A DNA stretch of 64,000 nucleotides. It comes from Phreatobacter sp. (lineage in GTDB: Bacteria > Pseudomonadota > Alphaproteobacteria > Rhizobiales > Phreatobacteraceae). Positions 29,309 through 40,192 of this stretch are shown in pieces. The notes beneath the pieces are model-generated. The model was not told the DNA's origin and searched no databases. It was given only the letters and a program-made list of their open reading frames with translations. The stretch is taken from contig JAIEPJ010000036.1 of assembly GCA_019749835.1 (NCBI GenBank), forward strand, positions 1 to 64,000, read 5' to 3'. Position 1 is the stretch's first letter. Every line of letters starts with the position of its first letter. The translations under genes and the position numbers were made by a program.

Positions 29309-29374
29309 GGCGGGCAGGCCGGCGTTCAGATCGACGTCGGCGGCTAGTGCGCCTTCGGGGTTCCCCTGGCGGGC

Positions 29375-30196
29375 CTAGTCGAGGAGGTCGTCGCCATCGA
29401 CGCGGCGCAGGTCGAAGGAAAAGACCCGCGTCGCCGCGTCTCCGCGCAAGAAGCCGATGCCGAAAGCCTTCCACCGGACGTTGCGCACCTGGCCCGCCGA
29501 GAATGTCATGACGGAATGGCCGGCGAGCGCCTCGCTGGAGAGCAGCGCACCGCGGATGATCGCCTCAAGCTTGTCTGACAGGCTTTCGACCAGCGCGAGG
29601 ACGTTCTGACGGATCACCATCCGCTTGTCCCGCACATTGATGCACTTCAGGAAGGCGGCGTTGCAGTTGAGGATCGTGCCGTCGCGGGCGAGGACGACCA
29701 TGCAACTGGTGGATTCGGCGATGAGCGTATCGAGACTGGTTCGCAATGCGCCGACCATCGCCGCCTGGCGTCTTTCCTTCTCGCATTTGCGATAGAGACC
29801 CACCACCACCGGGTGTCCGGCCAGCCATTTCAGCACGCAGACCGACTCGATCTCGCTGCCGGCATGGTCGAGGTCGTCGAAACGGAAATGATCGGGCCCG
29901 GCACTGCCGGCATCAATCGCCTGTTTCAGATGGGCGCGGAACTTGGCGGCATCCTCGTCATGGGCCTGCTTCAGCAGATCCGTGAGGGTCGCCTTGATGA
30001 CCACCGTCCGCTCGTTCGCATCGACGGTCTCCCAACGAACCCGCTCGGTCTTCAGGTCGATGGACCAGCTGTGAATGCCCAGACGGTTGAGCAGCTCGCT
30101 ATGGCGCGGCGCTTCGGCCGGTTCGTCGGGCAATGGCGGCGGTGAGGCGTTTCCGGGACGTCCTAGGATGGCGGTCGGCGACAGAAGCAGGGACAT
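29375..30196 (-). CDS. PAS-domain-containing protein of unknown function
   Basis: PAS-like segment LIAESTSCMVVLARDGTILNCNAAFLKCINV; no recognised output domain. Confidence 0.65.
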   Translation of the reverse strand: MSLLLSPTAILGRPGNASPPPLPDEPAEAPRHSELLNRLGIHSWSIDLKTERVRWETVDANERTVVIKATLTDLLKQAHDEDAAKFRAHLKQAIDAGSAGPDHFRFDDLDHAGSEIESVCVLKWLAGHPVVVGLYRKCEKERRQAAMVGALRTSLDTLIAESTSCMVVLARDGTILNCNAAFLKCINVRDKRMVIRQNVLALVESLSDKLEAIIRGALLSSEALAGHSVMTFSAGQVRNVRWKAFGIGFLRGDAATRVFSFDLRRVDGDDLLD

Positions 30197-30317
30197 GGCA
30201 AGACCCTCCCTTCGAACCGATCTTCGCAAAAATCCATAAAACAAACGAGAAAATAGAAGGAAAATGAGGGTGTAACGCGATGTCGACCAGCGGGTTAACG
30301 GCAACGCCGGATCCGGG

Positions 30318-31199
30318 TCAGGCACCCAGAGGTTTGACGTCCACCGCTACCGCGATGTCATGGTCACCGGCGGCGATGACCACGCCGCCATTTGGTGCGA
30401 CGTCGACGAAATCGCGACCGATGGCCAGGACGATATGGTCCTCGCCGACGATCAGTCCGTTGGTCGGGTCGAGCCCCCACCATCCCAGTTCAGGTCCGCA
30501 CCAGAGCGACACCCAGGCATGGGTCGCGTCCGCACCTTCGAGGCGCGGCTTGCCGGCGGGCGGAATGGTGCGCAGGAAGCCCGAGACATAGGCCGCAGGC
30601 AGGCCGAGCCCGCGCAGGCCCGAGATCATGATGTGGGTGAAGTCCTGGCAGACGCCGCGGCGCATGGCGAAGGCTTTGGCGGCCGGCGTCGAGGTGTCGG
30701 TGGCGCCCGGCGCATAGGTGAAGTCGTCGCGGATGCGTTTGGCCAGGTCGAAGGCGGCTTCGAGAACAGGACGGCCTGGTGGAAACGATGCACTGGCATA
30801 GGCGCGGATCATCGGGTCGCGCGGCACATAGGTCGAGGGGAACAGCGCGTGGACCGGCGACGACGGCGACATGTCGGCGCTGGCGAAAGCGGTCTCGCGC
30901 ACCCGCTCCCATGGCGGGTCCATTCCGGGCAGCGGCCGGCTCGTCCCCGCCACGGTGATGTCCGCCCGCATCTCGATCGTCAGGGCCCGGTGCGGGTGGT
31001 CGAAATCGAGGAAGATACGGCGGTTTCCAAAGAAGTCGGTGTCGTCGCGGCGCATGGCCGGGCTCGGCGTGATGGTGATGTCGCAATGCGAGACGGTCTG
31101 GCCCGGTCGGTCGACCGGCACGATGCGCAGCACGTGCTGGGCGAACACCACCGGGCGGGCATAGCTGTAATCGGTGACCTGGCGGACCTGGTAGCGCAT
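30318..31199 (-). CDS. Transglutaminase-like family protein
   Basis: RRGVCQDFTHIMISGLRGLGLPAAYVSGFL (Cys), ATHAWVSLWCGPELGWWGLDPTNGL (His/Asp). Confidence 0.93.
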   Translation of the reverse strand: MRYQVRQVTDYSYARPVVFAQHVLRIVPVDRPGQTVSHCDITITPSPAMRRDDTDFFGNRRIFLDFDHPHRALTIEMRADITVAGTSRPLPGMDPPWERVRETAFASADMSPSSPVHALFPSTYVPRDPMIRAYASASFPPGRPVLEAAFDLAKRIRDDFTYAPGATDTSTPAAKAFAMRRGVCQDFTHIMISGLRGLGLPAAYVSGFLRTIPPAGKPRLEGADATHAWVSLWCGPELGWWGLDPTNGLIVGEDHIVLAIGRDFVDVAPNGGVVIAAGDHDIAVAVDVKPLGA

Positions 31200-33700
31200 C
31201 AGAACAGATCACTGGCTGCGGCACCGACGGGATTCGCCCCGTCGCGATGCGTGAAATAGCGCTCGGAGACCTCGTCGGAGATCGCCATCAGCCGCTGCTC
31301 GATGGCGAGGATCTGGCGGCCGTCGAGCGTATGGGCATCGGCCGTCTGCAGGTCGACCCGCGTCCGGGCGATCAGCTTCTCCGGCACGTTCAGCCGACCG
31401 TCGGCGGCATGGTCGGGCAGGTGCGCCAGATGGTCGGCGATCCGCTCGACCTGGAAGGCGACGGAGCGGGGATTGTTGGGATCGAGCACGACGAGGTCCA
31501 GCACCGGCGCCCGCGCGGCGATCATCACGTAGCGGCGCCGGTAGGTGATCTGGCTGTCTGCCAGCGCCAGCAGCAGGTCGAGCCCTGCCGTCCCCGAACG
31601 CGCATCGCCGAAATTGCGTCCAAACCGGCAGATGGCCAGCGCCCGCTCGATCCGCTTGCCGATCTTCAGGAAGCGCCAGCCGATCAGCTGGTTCATGTTC
31701 TCCTGGGTGAGGCCTGAAAAGACCGCGGCGAGCCTGAGTCCGGTCTCGACCCGGTCGAGGGCGCCGGCTTCCATACGCTTGTCGCCTTCCGCCAGATGGA
31801 CCATGTCGTTGATGGTCTTCCAGGCGTCGGGCGAGAACCGGTCGCGGATGACGGAGGCGGCATTGTGCGCCGCCCGCGCCAGCGACAGCAGCCCGCCCGG
31901 CGCGCGTCCATGCAGCACGGCCGCCGCGACGGCCTGCGGCTCGGTGAGCACGGTGTCCTTCGGCAGGGCCTCCCAGGTCACCAGCAGATCGACCAGGCGC
32001 TTGAGCATGTCCGGCCCTGTCGTCTCGCCGCTGCCGACCTGGTCGCCGAGCGCGCGCAGGAGGCGCAGCGTCCCCTCGGCCCGCTCCATGTAGCGGGCGA
32101 GCCAGAACAGGTTGTCCGCGGCGCGGCTGGGGAGGGACGAGGTCGAGCGCCTGAGCTCGATCTTGTCGGGCGTCGGCAGCAGCGTCGTTTCCGCCACCGG
32201 CCCCTCCGCCAGGACGCAGACATCGGCGGAGCGGCCGTCGCGCTGCATCGTCACAGCCCGGGCATCGACGCGGTCGCCGATGCGGCAGAAGCCGCCGGGC
32301 ATCACCTCCCAGCCGTCACCGACCCGCGCCAGGAACAGGCGCAGGATGAACGGCCGCGGCTCCAGATAGCCGTCGTTCCAGACCGGCATGGTCGAGAGCT
32401 TGACGACCTCCTGGGCGACGAAGTCGGACCCGCGCAGGCGGATTTCCTCGGCCAGCCGCAGGCGGTGCTCCGGCGACAAGCTTGAGGCCAGGACCGCACC
32501 GTCGTCGAGGAGCCCGGGAATGGTCTGGGTGAAGGCCGGTGCGATCACGAAGGACTCAAGATCGGCGATGACGGCGCCGCGCTCCAGCGGCTGGCCGCAC
32601 CACCAAGTCGCCACATGCGGGATGGCGAGATCGCGGCCGAGGCGCGCGCGGGCGACCGAGGGCAGGAAGGCGAGCAGGGATCGCGCCTCCAGCACCCCCG
32701 ATCCCAGCGCATTGGCCAGGGTCACCTTGCCAGAGCGGATGGCGTGCACGAGGCCGGCGACGCCGAGCTGCGAGCGCGGATTGAGCTCCAGCGGATCGGC
32801 GAAATCGGCGTCGAGCCGGCGCCAGACCATTTCCAGCTTCTTCAGGCCCGAGACCGTGCGGACATAAAGCGTGTCGTCGCGCACGGTCAGATCGGCGCCT
32901 TCGGCCAGGAGGAAGCCGAGATAGCGGGCCAGGAAGGCATGTTCGAAATAGGTCTCGTTGAGCGGCCCTGGCGTCAGCACCGCGACGCGCGAATTCGTTG
33001 CGGCCGCATGCGAGGAGAATTCCGAACGCAGCGACTGGAAGAAGCCGGCGAGCCGCTCGACCGGCAGGTTGCGGTAGATTTCCGGGAGCGAGCGCGCCAT
33101 GGCGAGCCGGTTCTGCAACGCATAGCCGGCACCCGATGGGGCCTGCGCCCGATCGCCTAGAACCCACCAGCGGCCGTCCGGCCCGCGGCCGACATCGACG
33201 GCATAGTAGAGCAGGTGGGAGCCACCACGCGGCGGGGTGCCGACCAGAGGTCGCAGGAAGTCCGGGGATCCGGCGATGGTCGCGCCGGGGACCAGTCCGT
33301 CGCGCACCAGATCGGCGGGACCGAACAGGTCCTTCAGGACAATTTCGAGCAGCTCCGCCCTCTCGCGCAGGCCTTCCGAGAGGGCTTTCCACTCGTCGGG
33401 GGCGATGACCAGCGGCAGATGGGCGAGCGGCCAGGCCCGCTCGCCGCTCTTCGGATCGTCATAGACGCGGTAATAGACGCCGGAATCGCGCATGTAGCGG
33501 TCTGCGCCCGAGAAACGCTTCTCGAGTTCCCGCGGCCCGAGATCGGCGAGGGTGGCCAGCACCGGCTTCCAGTGCTCGCGCGGTTCGCCCTTCTCATCGA
33601 GGATCTCGTCATAGACGCCGGGCACCGGCTGATAGCGCGCCAGCATCGCCAGGATGCGCTCGGCGCGGTGATCGGTCGTGCGTTGGCTCCGGAAGGTCAT
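31199..33700 (-). CDS. Circularly permuted type-2 ATP-grasp protein fused to alpha-E domain
   Basis: GVYYRVYDD, VLGDRAQAPSGAGYALQNRLAMARSLPEIYR, VAVLTPGPLNETYFEHAFLARYLGFLLAEGADL, then alpha-E LPSRAADNLFWLARYMERAEGTLRLLRAL. Confidence 0.93.
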   Translation of the reverse strand: MTFRSQRTTDHRAERILAMLARYQPVPGVYDEILDEKGEPREHWKPVLATLADLGPRELEKRFSGADRYMRDSGVYYRVYDDPKSGERAWPLAHLPLVIAPDEWKALSEGLRERAELLEIVLKDLFGPADLVRDGLVPGATIAGSPDFLRPLVGTPPRGGSHLLYYAVDVGRGPDGRWWVLGDRAQAPSGAGYALQNRLAMARSLPEIYRNLPVERLAGFFQSLRSEFSSHAAATNSRVAVLTPGPLNETYFEHAFLARYLGFLLAEGADLTVRDDTLYVRTVSGLKKLEMVWRRLDADFADPLELNPRSQLGVAGLVHAIRSGKVTLANALGSGVLEARSLLAFLPSVARARLGRDLAIPHVATWWCGQPLERGAVIADLESFVIAPAFTQTIPGLLDDGAVLASSLSPEHRLRLAEEIRLRGSDFVAQEVVKLSTMPVWNDGYLEPRPFILRLFLARVGDGWEVMPGGFCRIGDRVDARAVTMQRDGRSADVCVLAEGPVAETTLLPTPDKIELRRSTSSLPSRAADNLFWLARYMERAEGTLRLLRALGDQVGSGETTGPDMLKRLVDLLVTWEALPKDTVLTEPQAVAAAVLHGRAPGGLLSLARAAHNAASVIRDRFSPDAWKTINDMVHLAEGDKRMEAGALDRVETGLRLAAVFSGLTQENMNQLIGWRFLKIGKRIERALAICRFGRNFGDARSGTAGLDLLLALADSQITYRRRYVMIAARAPVLDLVVLDPNNPRSVAFQVERIADHLAHLPDHAADGRLNVPEKLIARTRVDLQTADAHTLDGRQILAIEQRLMAISDEVSERYFTHRDGANPVGAAASDLF

Positions 33701-33706
33701 GGTGTC

Positions 33707-36700
33707 TCAATGCACCGGCGGACGGCGCAGGTCGAGGGTCGCGGGAAACTCTCCCGACCGCTCACCGCGCGGCGGATCGACCAGGCCCGGCGTATGGCCG
33801 TGATCCTGGAACCGGGCGCGACGGCGGGCCTCGGCCTCATAGGCATTGACCGGGAAGGTGTCGTAATTGCGCCCGCCGGGATGGGCGACGTGGTAGACGC
33901 AGCCTCCCATCGACCGGCGGCTCCAGACATCGACAATGTCGAAGGTCAGCGGCGCGTGGACCGGGATGGTCGGATGCAGTCCGGACGGCGGCTGCCAGGC
34001 CTTGTAGCGCACGCCGCCGACGAATTCGCCGCTGCGTCCCGTGGCTGTCAGCGGCACCGGTCGGCCGTTGCAGGTGACCGTGTGGCGTTCGGGCTGCAGG
34101 CCGACCAGCCGCACCTGCAGGCGCTCCACGGAGGAATCGACAAAGCGCACGGTGCCGCCGATCGCTCCTTCCTCGCCGAGCACGTGCCACGGCTCCAGCG
34201 CCTGCCGGATCTCCATGCGCACGCCCGCATGGTCGACCTGGCCAGCCAGCGGAAAGCGGAATTCGAACTGCGCCTCGAACCAGGCGGGGTCGAAAGCATA
34301 GCCGGCGCGGCCGAGATCGCCGAGCACGCCGAGAAAATCCTCCCAGACGAAATGCGGCAGCATGAACCGGTCGTGCAGCGCCGTGCCCCAGCGCACCAGC
34401 GGGCCGTCCTTCGGCTCCTTCCAGAACCAGGCGACGAGGGCGCGGATGAGCAACTGCTGGGCAAGGCTCATCCGCGGGTCGGGAGGCATTTCGAAGCCGC
34501 GGAACTCGACCAGGCCGAGGCGGCCCGACGGGCTGTCGGGCGAGAACAGCTTGTCGATACACAGCTCGGTCCGGTGGGTGTTGCCGGTGGAATCGACCAG
34601 GAGGTTGCGGAACAGCCGGTCGACCAGCCAGGGCGCGGGCGCATCGCCGGCGCCGGGCTTCGGCACCATGGCCATGGCGATCTCGAGCTCGTAGAGCCCG
34701 TCATGGCGCGCCTCGTCGACCCGCGGCGCCTGGCTCGTTGGTCCGATGAAAAGCCCGGAGAACAGGTAGGACAGCGAGGGGTGACGCTGCCAGTAGAGGA
34801 CCAGGCTCTTGAGGAGATCAGGTCGCCGCAGGAAGGGGGAATCGGCCGGCCGCGCTCCGCCGACGACCACGTGGTTGCCGCCGCCGGTGCCGGTATGGCG
34901 GCCGTCGAGCATGAACTTTTCGGTTCCGAGGCGCGCCAGCCGCGCCTCCTCGTAGAGGCCTTGCGTGATCGCGACGCAGTCGCGCCATGAGGCCGCCGGG
35001 TGGACATTCACCTCGATCACGCCGGGATCGGGCGTCACCTTGATGACGTTGAGACGGGGATCCGTCGGCGGCGGATAGCCCTCGACATGCACGGTAAGGC
35101 CGAGCTCCTTGGCGGTGGCCTCGGTGGCGGTGAGGAGTTCGAGATAGTCTTCCAGCCGCTCGGTCGGCGGCATGAAGACGCAGAGCCGTCCGTCACGCGG
35201 CTCGACCGCCAGCGCGGTGCGGACCGAATTGTCTTCGGTCAGAACCTGTTCGACCTGCTCTGTCCGGTCCGCCTCGCGCTCGCGCTCGCCGGAGACGCGC
35301 TGGGCGATCCGCCCCTCGATCTCGTGGGGATCCGGCAGGTCGGTCGGTACGGTCCAGGGGTCGGCAGCGACCACATAGGGATATGAGGCCGGCGGCACAT
35401 AGGGCAGGGAGGCGAGGGGAAGGCGGTAGCCGACCGGGCTGTCGCCGGGCACGAGGAACAGCTTCTCGCGCTTCAGCTTCCACTTCTCCGTCATCCAGTT
35501 GGATTTGGCCGGAGCGGCGTTCCAGCGCTGGATGGGCAGGACATAGCCCGATGGATGGGTCAGGCCGCGCGCGAAGACGCGCGCGATGCGGGCGCGGGCC
35601 TCCGCATCCTCGAGCTTGGAATCCAGCGCATCGACATTGACCGGAAGCTCGGCTTCCTTGATGACCCAGTGGGCCGGGTCTTCATAGGCGGGGAGCGCCG
35701 CCTCGCCGTCGAGGCCGAGTTTCTCGGCGATCCCTGCGGCGAGCGCCCCGGCGCCGTCGATCGTCGCCGGCGTTGCCGCCGCCTCGCGGGCGATCAGGCT
35801 TTCGTCGCGCCAGACCGGCTTGCCGTCGCGGCGCCAGTAGAGGGCAAAGGTCCAGCGCGGCAGACTTTCGCCGGGATACCACTTGCCCTGGCCGTAATGG
35901 AGGAAGCCGCCGGGGGCGAACGTGTCGCGCAGCCGCCGGATGAGGGCGTCGGCCCGTTCCCGCTTGGTCGGTCCGACGGCGGCGGTGTTCCACTCCTCAC
36001 CCTCGTAATCGTCGATGGAGATGAACGTGGGCTCGCCGCCCATGGTGAGACGGACGTCACCGGCCGCGAGGTCTGCATCGACGCGATCGCCGAGGGCGTC
36101 GAGGCGCTGCCAGGCCTCGTCGGAAAAGGGCGCGGTAACGCGCGGGCGCTCGTCGATGCGGTCGACGCGCATGTCGAAGGCGAAGGACACCTCCGCCGGT
36201 TCGACGGCTCCGGAGATCGGTGCAGCCGAGCGGTAGTGCGGGGTCGCTGCCAGGGGGATATGGCCCTCGCCGCAGAGCAGGCCCGATGTCGGATCGAGGC
36301 CGATCCAGCCGGCGCCCGGAATATAGATCTCGGTCCAGGCATGGAGGTCGGTGAAATCCTTGTCCGTGCCCGCCGGTCCATCCAGCGCCTTGAGGTCCGG
36401 CTTCAGCTGGATGAGGTAGCCCGAGACGAAGCGGGCGGCGAGGCCGAGGCGCCGTGCCAGCTGCACAAGCAGCCAGGCCGAATCGCGGCAGGACCCGGAG
36501 GCGTTCTCCAGGGTCTCGTCGGGCGTCTGCACGCCAGGTTCCATCCTCACGATGTAGCGGATGTCCTGCTGCAGCTTCTGGTTGAGGGCAACCAGGAAGT
36601 CGATCGTCTGTTTCGGCCCGCGCGGAATGCCGGCGAGGTAGCGCTCGAACGGTGCCTCGGTGGGCTCGATGGCGAGATAGGGGGCCAGCTCCTCGGCGAG

Positions 36701-37027
36701 CGCCGGCGCATAGGCGAAGGGGAAGGTGTCGGCGTAGCTCTCGATGAAGAAGTCGAAGGGATTGACCACCGCCATGTCAGCGACCAGGTCGACCGTCACC
36801 GAGAACTCGGTCGTCTTCTCCGGAAAGACGAAGCGCGCCAGCCAGTTGCCGTGCGGGTCCTGCTGCCAGTTCACGAAATGCGGCTCGGGGAGCACCTTGA
36901 GGGAGTAGCTCGGGATGGTGGTGCGGCTGTGCGGTGCGGGGCGCAGGCGGATCACTTGCGGGCCCAGCATGACCGGGCGGTCGTAGAGGTAACGCGTGAC
37001 GTGATGCAGCTTTGCGAGAATGGCCAT
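33707..37027 (-). CDS. Transglutaminase-DUF2126 (putative amidoligase) large protein
   Basis: N-terminal transglutaminase core ([63 protein letters not shown]) and C-terminal DUF2126 ([40 protein letters not shown]). Confidence 0.93.
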   Translation of the reverse strand: MAILAKLHHVTRYLYDRPVMLGPQVIRLRPAPHSRTTIPSYSLKVLPEPHFVNWQQDPHGNWLARFVFPEKTTEFSVTVDLVADMAVVNPFDFFIESYADTFPFAYAPALAEELAPYLAIEPTEAPFERYLAGIPRGPKQTIDFLVALNQKLQQDIRYIVRMEPGVQTPDETLENASGSCRDSAWLLVQLARRLGLAARFVSGYLIQLKPDLKALDGPAGTDKDFTDLHAWTEIYIPGAGWIGLDPTSGLLCGEGHIPLAATPHYRSAAPISGAVEPAEVSFAFDMRVDRIDERPRVTAPFSDEAWQRLDALGDRVDADLAAGDVRLTMGGEPTFISIDDYEGEEWNTAAVGPTKRERADALIRRLRDTFAPGGFLHYGQGKWYPGESLPRWTFALYWRRDGKPVWRDESLIAREAAATPATIDGAGALAAGIAEKLGLDGEAALPAYEDPAHWVIKEAELPVNVDALDSKLEDAEARARIARVFARGLTHPSGYVLPIQRWNAAPAKSNWMTEKWKLKREKLFLVPGDSPVGYRLPLASLPYVPPASYPYVVAADPWTVPTDLPDPHEIEGRIAQRVSGEREREADRTEQVEQVLTEDNSVRTALAVEPRDGRLCVFMPPTERLEDYLELLTATEATAKELGLTVHVEGYPPPTDPRLNVIKVTPDPGVIEVNVHPAASWRDCVAITQGLYEEARLARLGTEKFMLDGRHTGTGGGNHVVVGGARPADSPFLRRPDLLKSLVLYWQRHPSLSYLFSGLFIGPTSQAPRVDEARHDGLYELEIAMAMVPKPGAGDAPAPWLVDRLFRNLLVDSTGNTHRTELCIDKLFSPDSPSGRLGLVEFRGFEMPPDPRMSLAQQLLIRALVAWFWKEPKDGPLVRWGTALHDRFMLPHFVWEDFLGVLGDLGRAGYAFDPAWFEAQFEFRFPLAGQVDHAGVRMEIRQALEPWHVLGEEGAIGGTVRFVDSSVERLQVRLVGLQPERHTVTCNGRPVPLTATGRSGEFVGGVRYKAWQPPSGLHPTIPVHAPLTFDIVDVWSRRSMGGCVYHVAHPGGRNYDTFPVNAYEAEARRRARFQDHGHTPGLVDPPRGERSGEFPATLDLRRPPVH

Positions 37028-37177
37028 GGCAATGATGGGTAAAGGGTGACGACCGGCCGGTCAAAGGCAGAGATGGGGACGCCCGGTTCACGCAAGCAAG
37101 GATTGCGCCGCCGTCCTCCCTCCGGGGGTCTTTCCAGCCCCGGCGAAGCGACCCATAAACCCAGCCGCTGGAGAACC

Positions 37178-38350
37178 ATGATGCCGCTCACCATCCCGGA
37201 CGCTTCCGACCATGCCGACCTCAGGGACGCCGTGCGCGACCTGTGCGGCCGCTATGACGATGCCTATTGGCGCGGGATCGACGAGGAACGCGGCTATCCC
37301 GAGGCCTTTACCGAGGAACTGACGCGCGCCGGGTGGCTCGCCGCCCTCATCCCGACCGAATATGGCGGTTCGGGCCTCGGACTGACGGAAGCCTCCATCA
37401 TCATGGAGGAGATCAACCGGTCCGGTGGCAATTCCGGTGCCGTCCACGGTCAGATGTACAACATGGGCACGATCCTGCGCGGCGGTTCCGACGCGCAGAA
37501 GGCGCGCTATCTGCCCAGGATCGCCGCGGGCGAACTGCGCCTGCAGAGCATGGCCGTGACCGAGCCGACGACCGGCACGGACACGACGAAGCTGAAGACG
37601 ACTGCGGTGCGCAAGGGCGACCGCTATGTCGTCAACGGCCAGAAGGTCTGGACCAGCCGGGTCCAGCATTCCGATCTCATGGTGCTGCTCGCCCGCACGA
37701 CCCCGATCGATCAGGTTCGCAAGAAGTCGGACGGCCTCTCGGTCTTCCTCGTCGACCTGCGCGAGGCGATCGGGCGCGGCATGACGGTCCGCCCCATCCG
37801 CAACATGGTCAACCATGAGACCAACGAGGTCTTCTTCGACGATCTCGAGATCCCGGCCGAGAACCTCATCGGCGAGGAGGGCAGGGGCTTCAAGACGATC
37901 CTCTCCGGCCTCAATGCCGAGCGCACACTGATCGCCGCCGAATGTATCGGCGACGGCTACTGGTTCATCGACCGTGCCCGCAAATACGGCTCCGAGCGCA
38001 TCGTCTTCGACCGCCCGATCGCCCAGAACCAGGGCGTCCAGTTCCCGATCGCCCGTGCCTATGTGAACATCCGCGCCGCCGATCTCATGCGCTTCCAGGC
38101 CGCCGCGCTCTGCGATGCCGGCCAGGACTTCGGCGCCGAGGCGAACATGGCCAAGCTGCTGGCGGCCGACGCCTCCTTCGAGGCGGCCAATGCCTGTATC
38201 CAGACCCATGGCGGTTTCGGCTTCGCGGCGGACTACGACATCGAGCGCAAGTTCCGCGAGACTCGCCTCTATCAGGTGGCGCCGATCTCCACCAACCTGA
38301 TCCTCGCCTATGTCGGCGAGCATGTGCTCGGTATGCCACGGTCATACTAG
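37178..38350 (+). CDS. Acyl-CoA dehydrogenase
   Basis: MAVTEPTTGTDTTKLKTTA, YVVNGQKVWTSRVQHSD, FDRPIAQNQGVQFPIARAY, THGGFGFAADYDIERKFRETRLYQVAPISTNLI. Confidence 0.95.
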   Translation: MMPLTIPDASDHADLRDAVRDLCGRYDDAYWRGIDEERGYPEAFTEELTRAGWLAALIPTEYGGSGLGLTEASIIMEEINRSGGNSGAVHGQMYNMGTILRGGSDAQKARYLPRIAAGELRLQSMAVTEPTTGTDTTKLKTTAVRKGDRYVVNGQKVWTSRVQHSDLMVLLARTTPIDQVRKKSDGLSVFLVDLREAIGRGMTVRPIRNMVNHETNEVFFDDLEIPAENLIGEEGRGFKTILSGLNAERTLIAAECIGDGYWFIDRARKYGSERIVFDRPIAQNQGVQFPIARAYVNIRAADLMRFQAAALCDAGQDFGAEANMAKLLAADASFEAANACIQTHGGFGFAADYDIERKFRETRLYQVAPISTNLILAYVGEHVLGMPRSY

Positions 38351-38446
38351 CCCTGCGCCGAAATGCGCGCGCGGCCACCCGTGGGGCCTTGACGCGACAG
38401 CTGTTTTCCGGCCTTCGATGGGTGCACACCCTGGCCGGGGACAACC

Positions 38447-39379
38447 GTGCAGCTTTACCTTCCGATCGCCGAATTGCCCGTCAACATGCTCCTCATCCTG
38501 GGCATGGGGCTGGCGATCGGGTTCATCTCCGGCATGTTCGGCGTCGGCGGCGGTTTCCTGCTGACGCCGCTGCTCATCTTCATCGGCATTCCCCCGGCCA
38601 TCGCGGTCGCCAGCGTCTCCGGCCAGATCGCCGCCTCGTCCCTGTCGGGCACCCTGAGCTATTGGCGCAAGAATGCGGTGGATCCGAAACTGGTCGGGGT
38701 GCTGCTGATCGGCAGCGTCTTCGGCACGGCCGGCGGTGTCGCCGCCTTCTCGTTGCTGCGGCGCGAGGGGCAACTCGATCTCTTCATCGCCCTGTCCTAT
38801 GTCACGCTGCTCGGCGGCATCGGCATGCTGATGGTGGTCGAGAGCCTGCGGGCCATCGCCCGGTCGCGTTCGGGAGAGCCGCCGAAGCTGCCGCCGGCCC
38901 GTGACCGCAGGGTCGGCACCGGGCTACCCTTCGTCATGCATTTTCCGCGCTCGCGCATCACCGTCTCGGCGATCCCGGTCGTCGCCATCGGGCTCGGGAT
39001 CGGCTTCCTCGGCTCGATCATGGGGATCGGCGGCGGCTTCCTGCTCGTGCCCGCGCTGGTCTATCTCCTGCGCGTCTCGACGGCGGTGGTGATCGGCACG
39101 TCGAGCCTGCAGACGCTGGTGACCATGCTGATGGCGGTTGTCTTCCACGCCGCCACCAATGCCTCCGTCGATGTCGTCCTCGCCCTGCTGCTGATGATCG
39201 GCGGCGTCGTCGGCGCCCAGTTCGGCGCCCGCACCTCGCTGTCGATGAAGGGCGAGGAACTGCGCCTGCTGCTCGGCCTCGTCGTGCTCGCCGTCGGCAT
39301 GCGCTTCCTCATCGATCTCGTCGTGCGGCCCGACGACCCCTTCTCCAACACCGTCCTCGAATGGGTGGTGCGGGTATGA
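38447..39379 (+). CDS. Sulfite exporter TauE/SafE family protein
   Basis: Multi-TM; GMFGVGGGFLLTPLLIFIGIPPAIAVAS and GSIMGIGGGFLLVPALVYLLRVSTAVVIGTS repeats. Confidence 0.92.
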   Translation: MQLYLPIAELPVNMLLILGMGLAIGFISGMFGVGGGFLLTPLLIFIGIPPAIAVASVSGQIAASSLSGTLSYWRKNAVDPKLVGVLLIGSVFGTAGGVAAFSLLRREGQLDLFIALSYVTLLGGIGMLMVVESLRAIARSRSGEPPKLPPARDRRVGTGLPFVMHFPRSRITVSAIPVVAIGLGIGFLGSIMGIGGGFLLVPALVYLLRVSTAVVIGTSSLQTLVTMLMAVVFHAATNASVDVVLALLLMIGGVVGAQFGARTSLSMKGEELRLLLGLVVLAVGMRFLIDLVVRPDDPFSNTVLEWVVRV

Positions 39380-40137
39380 GCCGCGTCCTCATCGTCATCG
39401 CGGCCCTGCTCGCCGTCACGCCCGCCCGGGCCGAGACGATGGTGACTTCATTGTCCACCCACCGGCTGCAGATCACGTCCAATTTCGTCGGGTCGGAGAT
39501 CGTCCTGTTCGGCTCGATCGAGCGCGATGCGCAGACCATCTCCCGCCCCGGCGGCTATGACATGGCGGTGGTCGTCCGCGGTCCCCGCGCGCTGATGGTC
39601 ACGCGCCAGAAGACGCGCGTCTTCGGCATCTGGGTGAACACCGACTCCCGCCAGTTCGTCGAGATGCCGTCCTTCTATGCGCTGCTGTCGAACAAGCCGG
39701 CGGCGGACCTGGCCGACCTCGAATTGCGGGCGCGCCAGCAGATCGGTGTCGACTCGATCACCGCCATCACCCCGCGGCTCGGGCCCGATCCCGTCGCGAC
39801 ACCGGCCTTCCGCGATGCCCTGCTGCGGATCAACCGCGCCAAGGGTCTCTATCGCGAGAACCCGACCGGCGTGACCTTTCTCACCCCCAACCTGTTCCGT
39901 GCCAACATTCCCGTTGTGCCCAACACGCCGGTCGGATCTTTCGAGGTCGACATCTTTCTGATGTCGGGCGGGGTTATCCTCGCCCGCGAGAGTACGAATT
40001 TCGAGGTGACAAAGACCGGATTCGAGGCCTTCGTCGCCAATGCGGCCCGCGATCACGGGATTCTCTACGGCCTCGCCGCCGCCATGCTCGCCCTGTTCAC
40101 GGGCTGGGCGGCGAGCGTCGTGTTCCGGCGCGATTGA
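39376..40137 (+). CDS. TIGR02186-type membrane-anchored protein
   Basis: Signal peptide; VTSLSTHRLQITSNFVGSEIVLFGSIERD; C-terminal TM; ATGA overlap with TauE/SafE gene. Confidence 0.82.
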   Translation: MSRVLIVIAALLAVTPARAETMVTSLSTHRLQITSNFVGSEIVLFGSIERDAQTISRPGGYDMAVVVRGPRALMVTRQKTRVFGIWVNTDSRQFVEMPSFYALLSNKPAADLADLELRARQQIGVDSITAITPRLGPDPVATPAFRDALLRINRAKGLYRENPTGVTFLTPNLFRANIPVVPNTPVGSFEVDIFLMSGGVILARESTNFEVTKTGFEAFVANAARDHGILYGLAAAMLALFTGWAASVVFRRD

Positions 40138-40192
40138 GATGGCCCCCGCGATCGTGGTCTCGCCGTCGGCAGGGTCAAGGCAGGACTGACAC

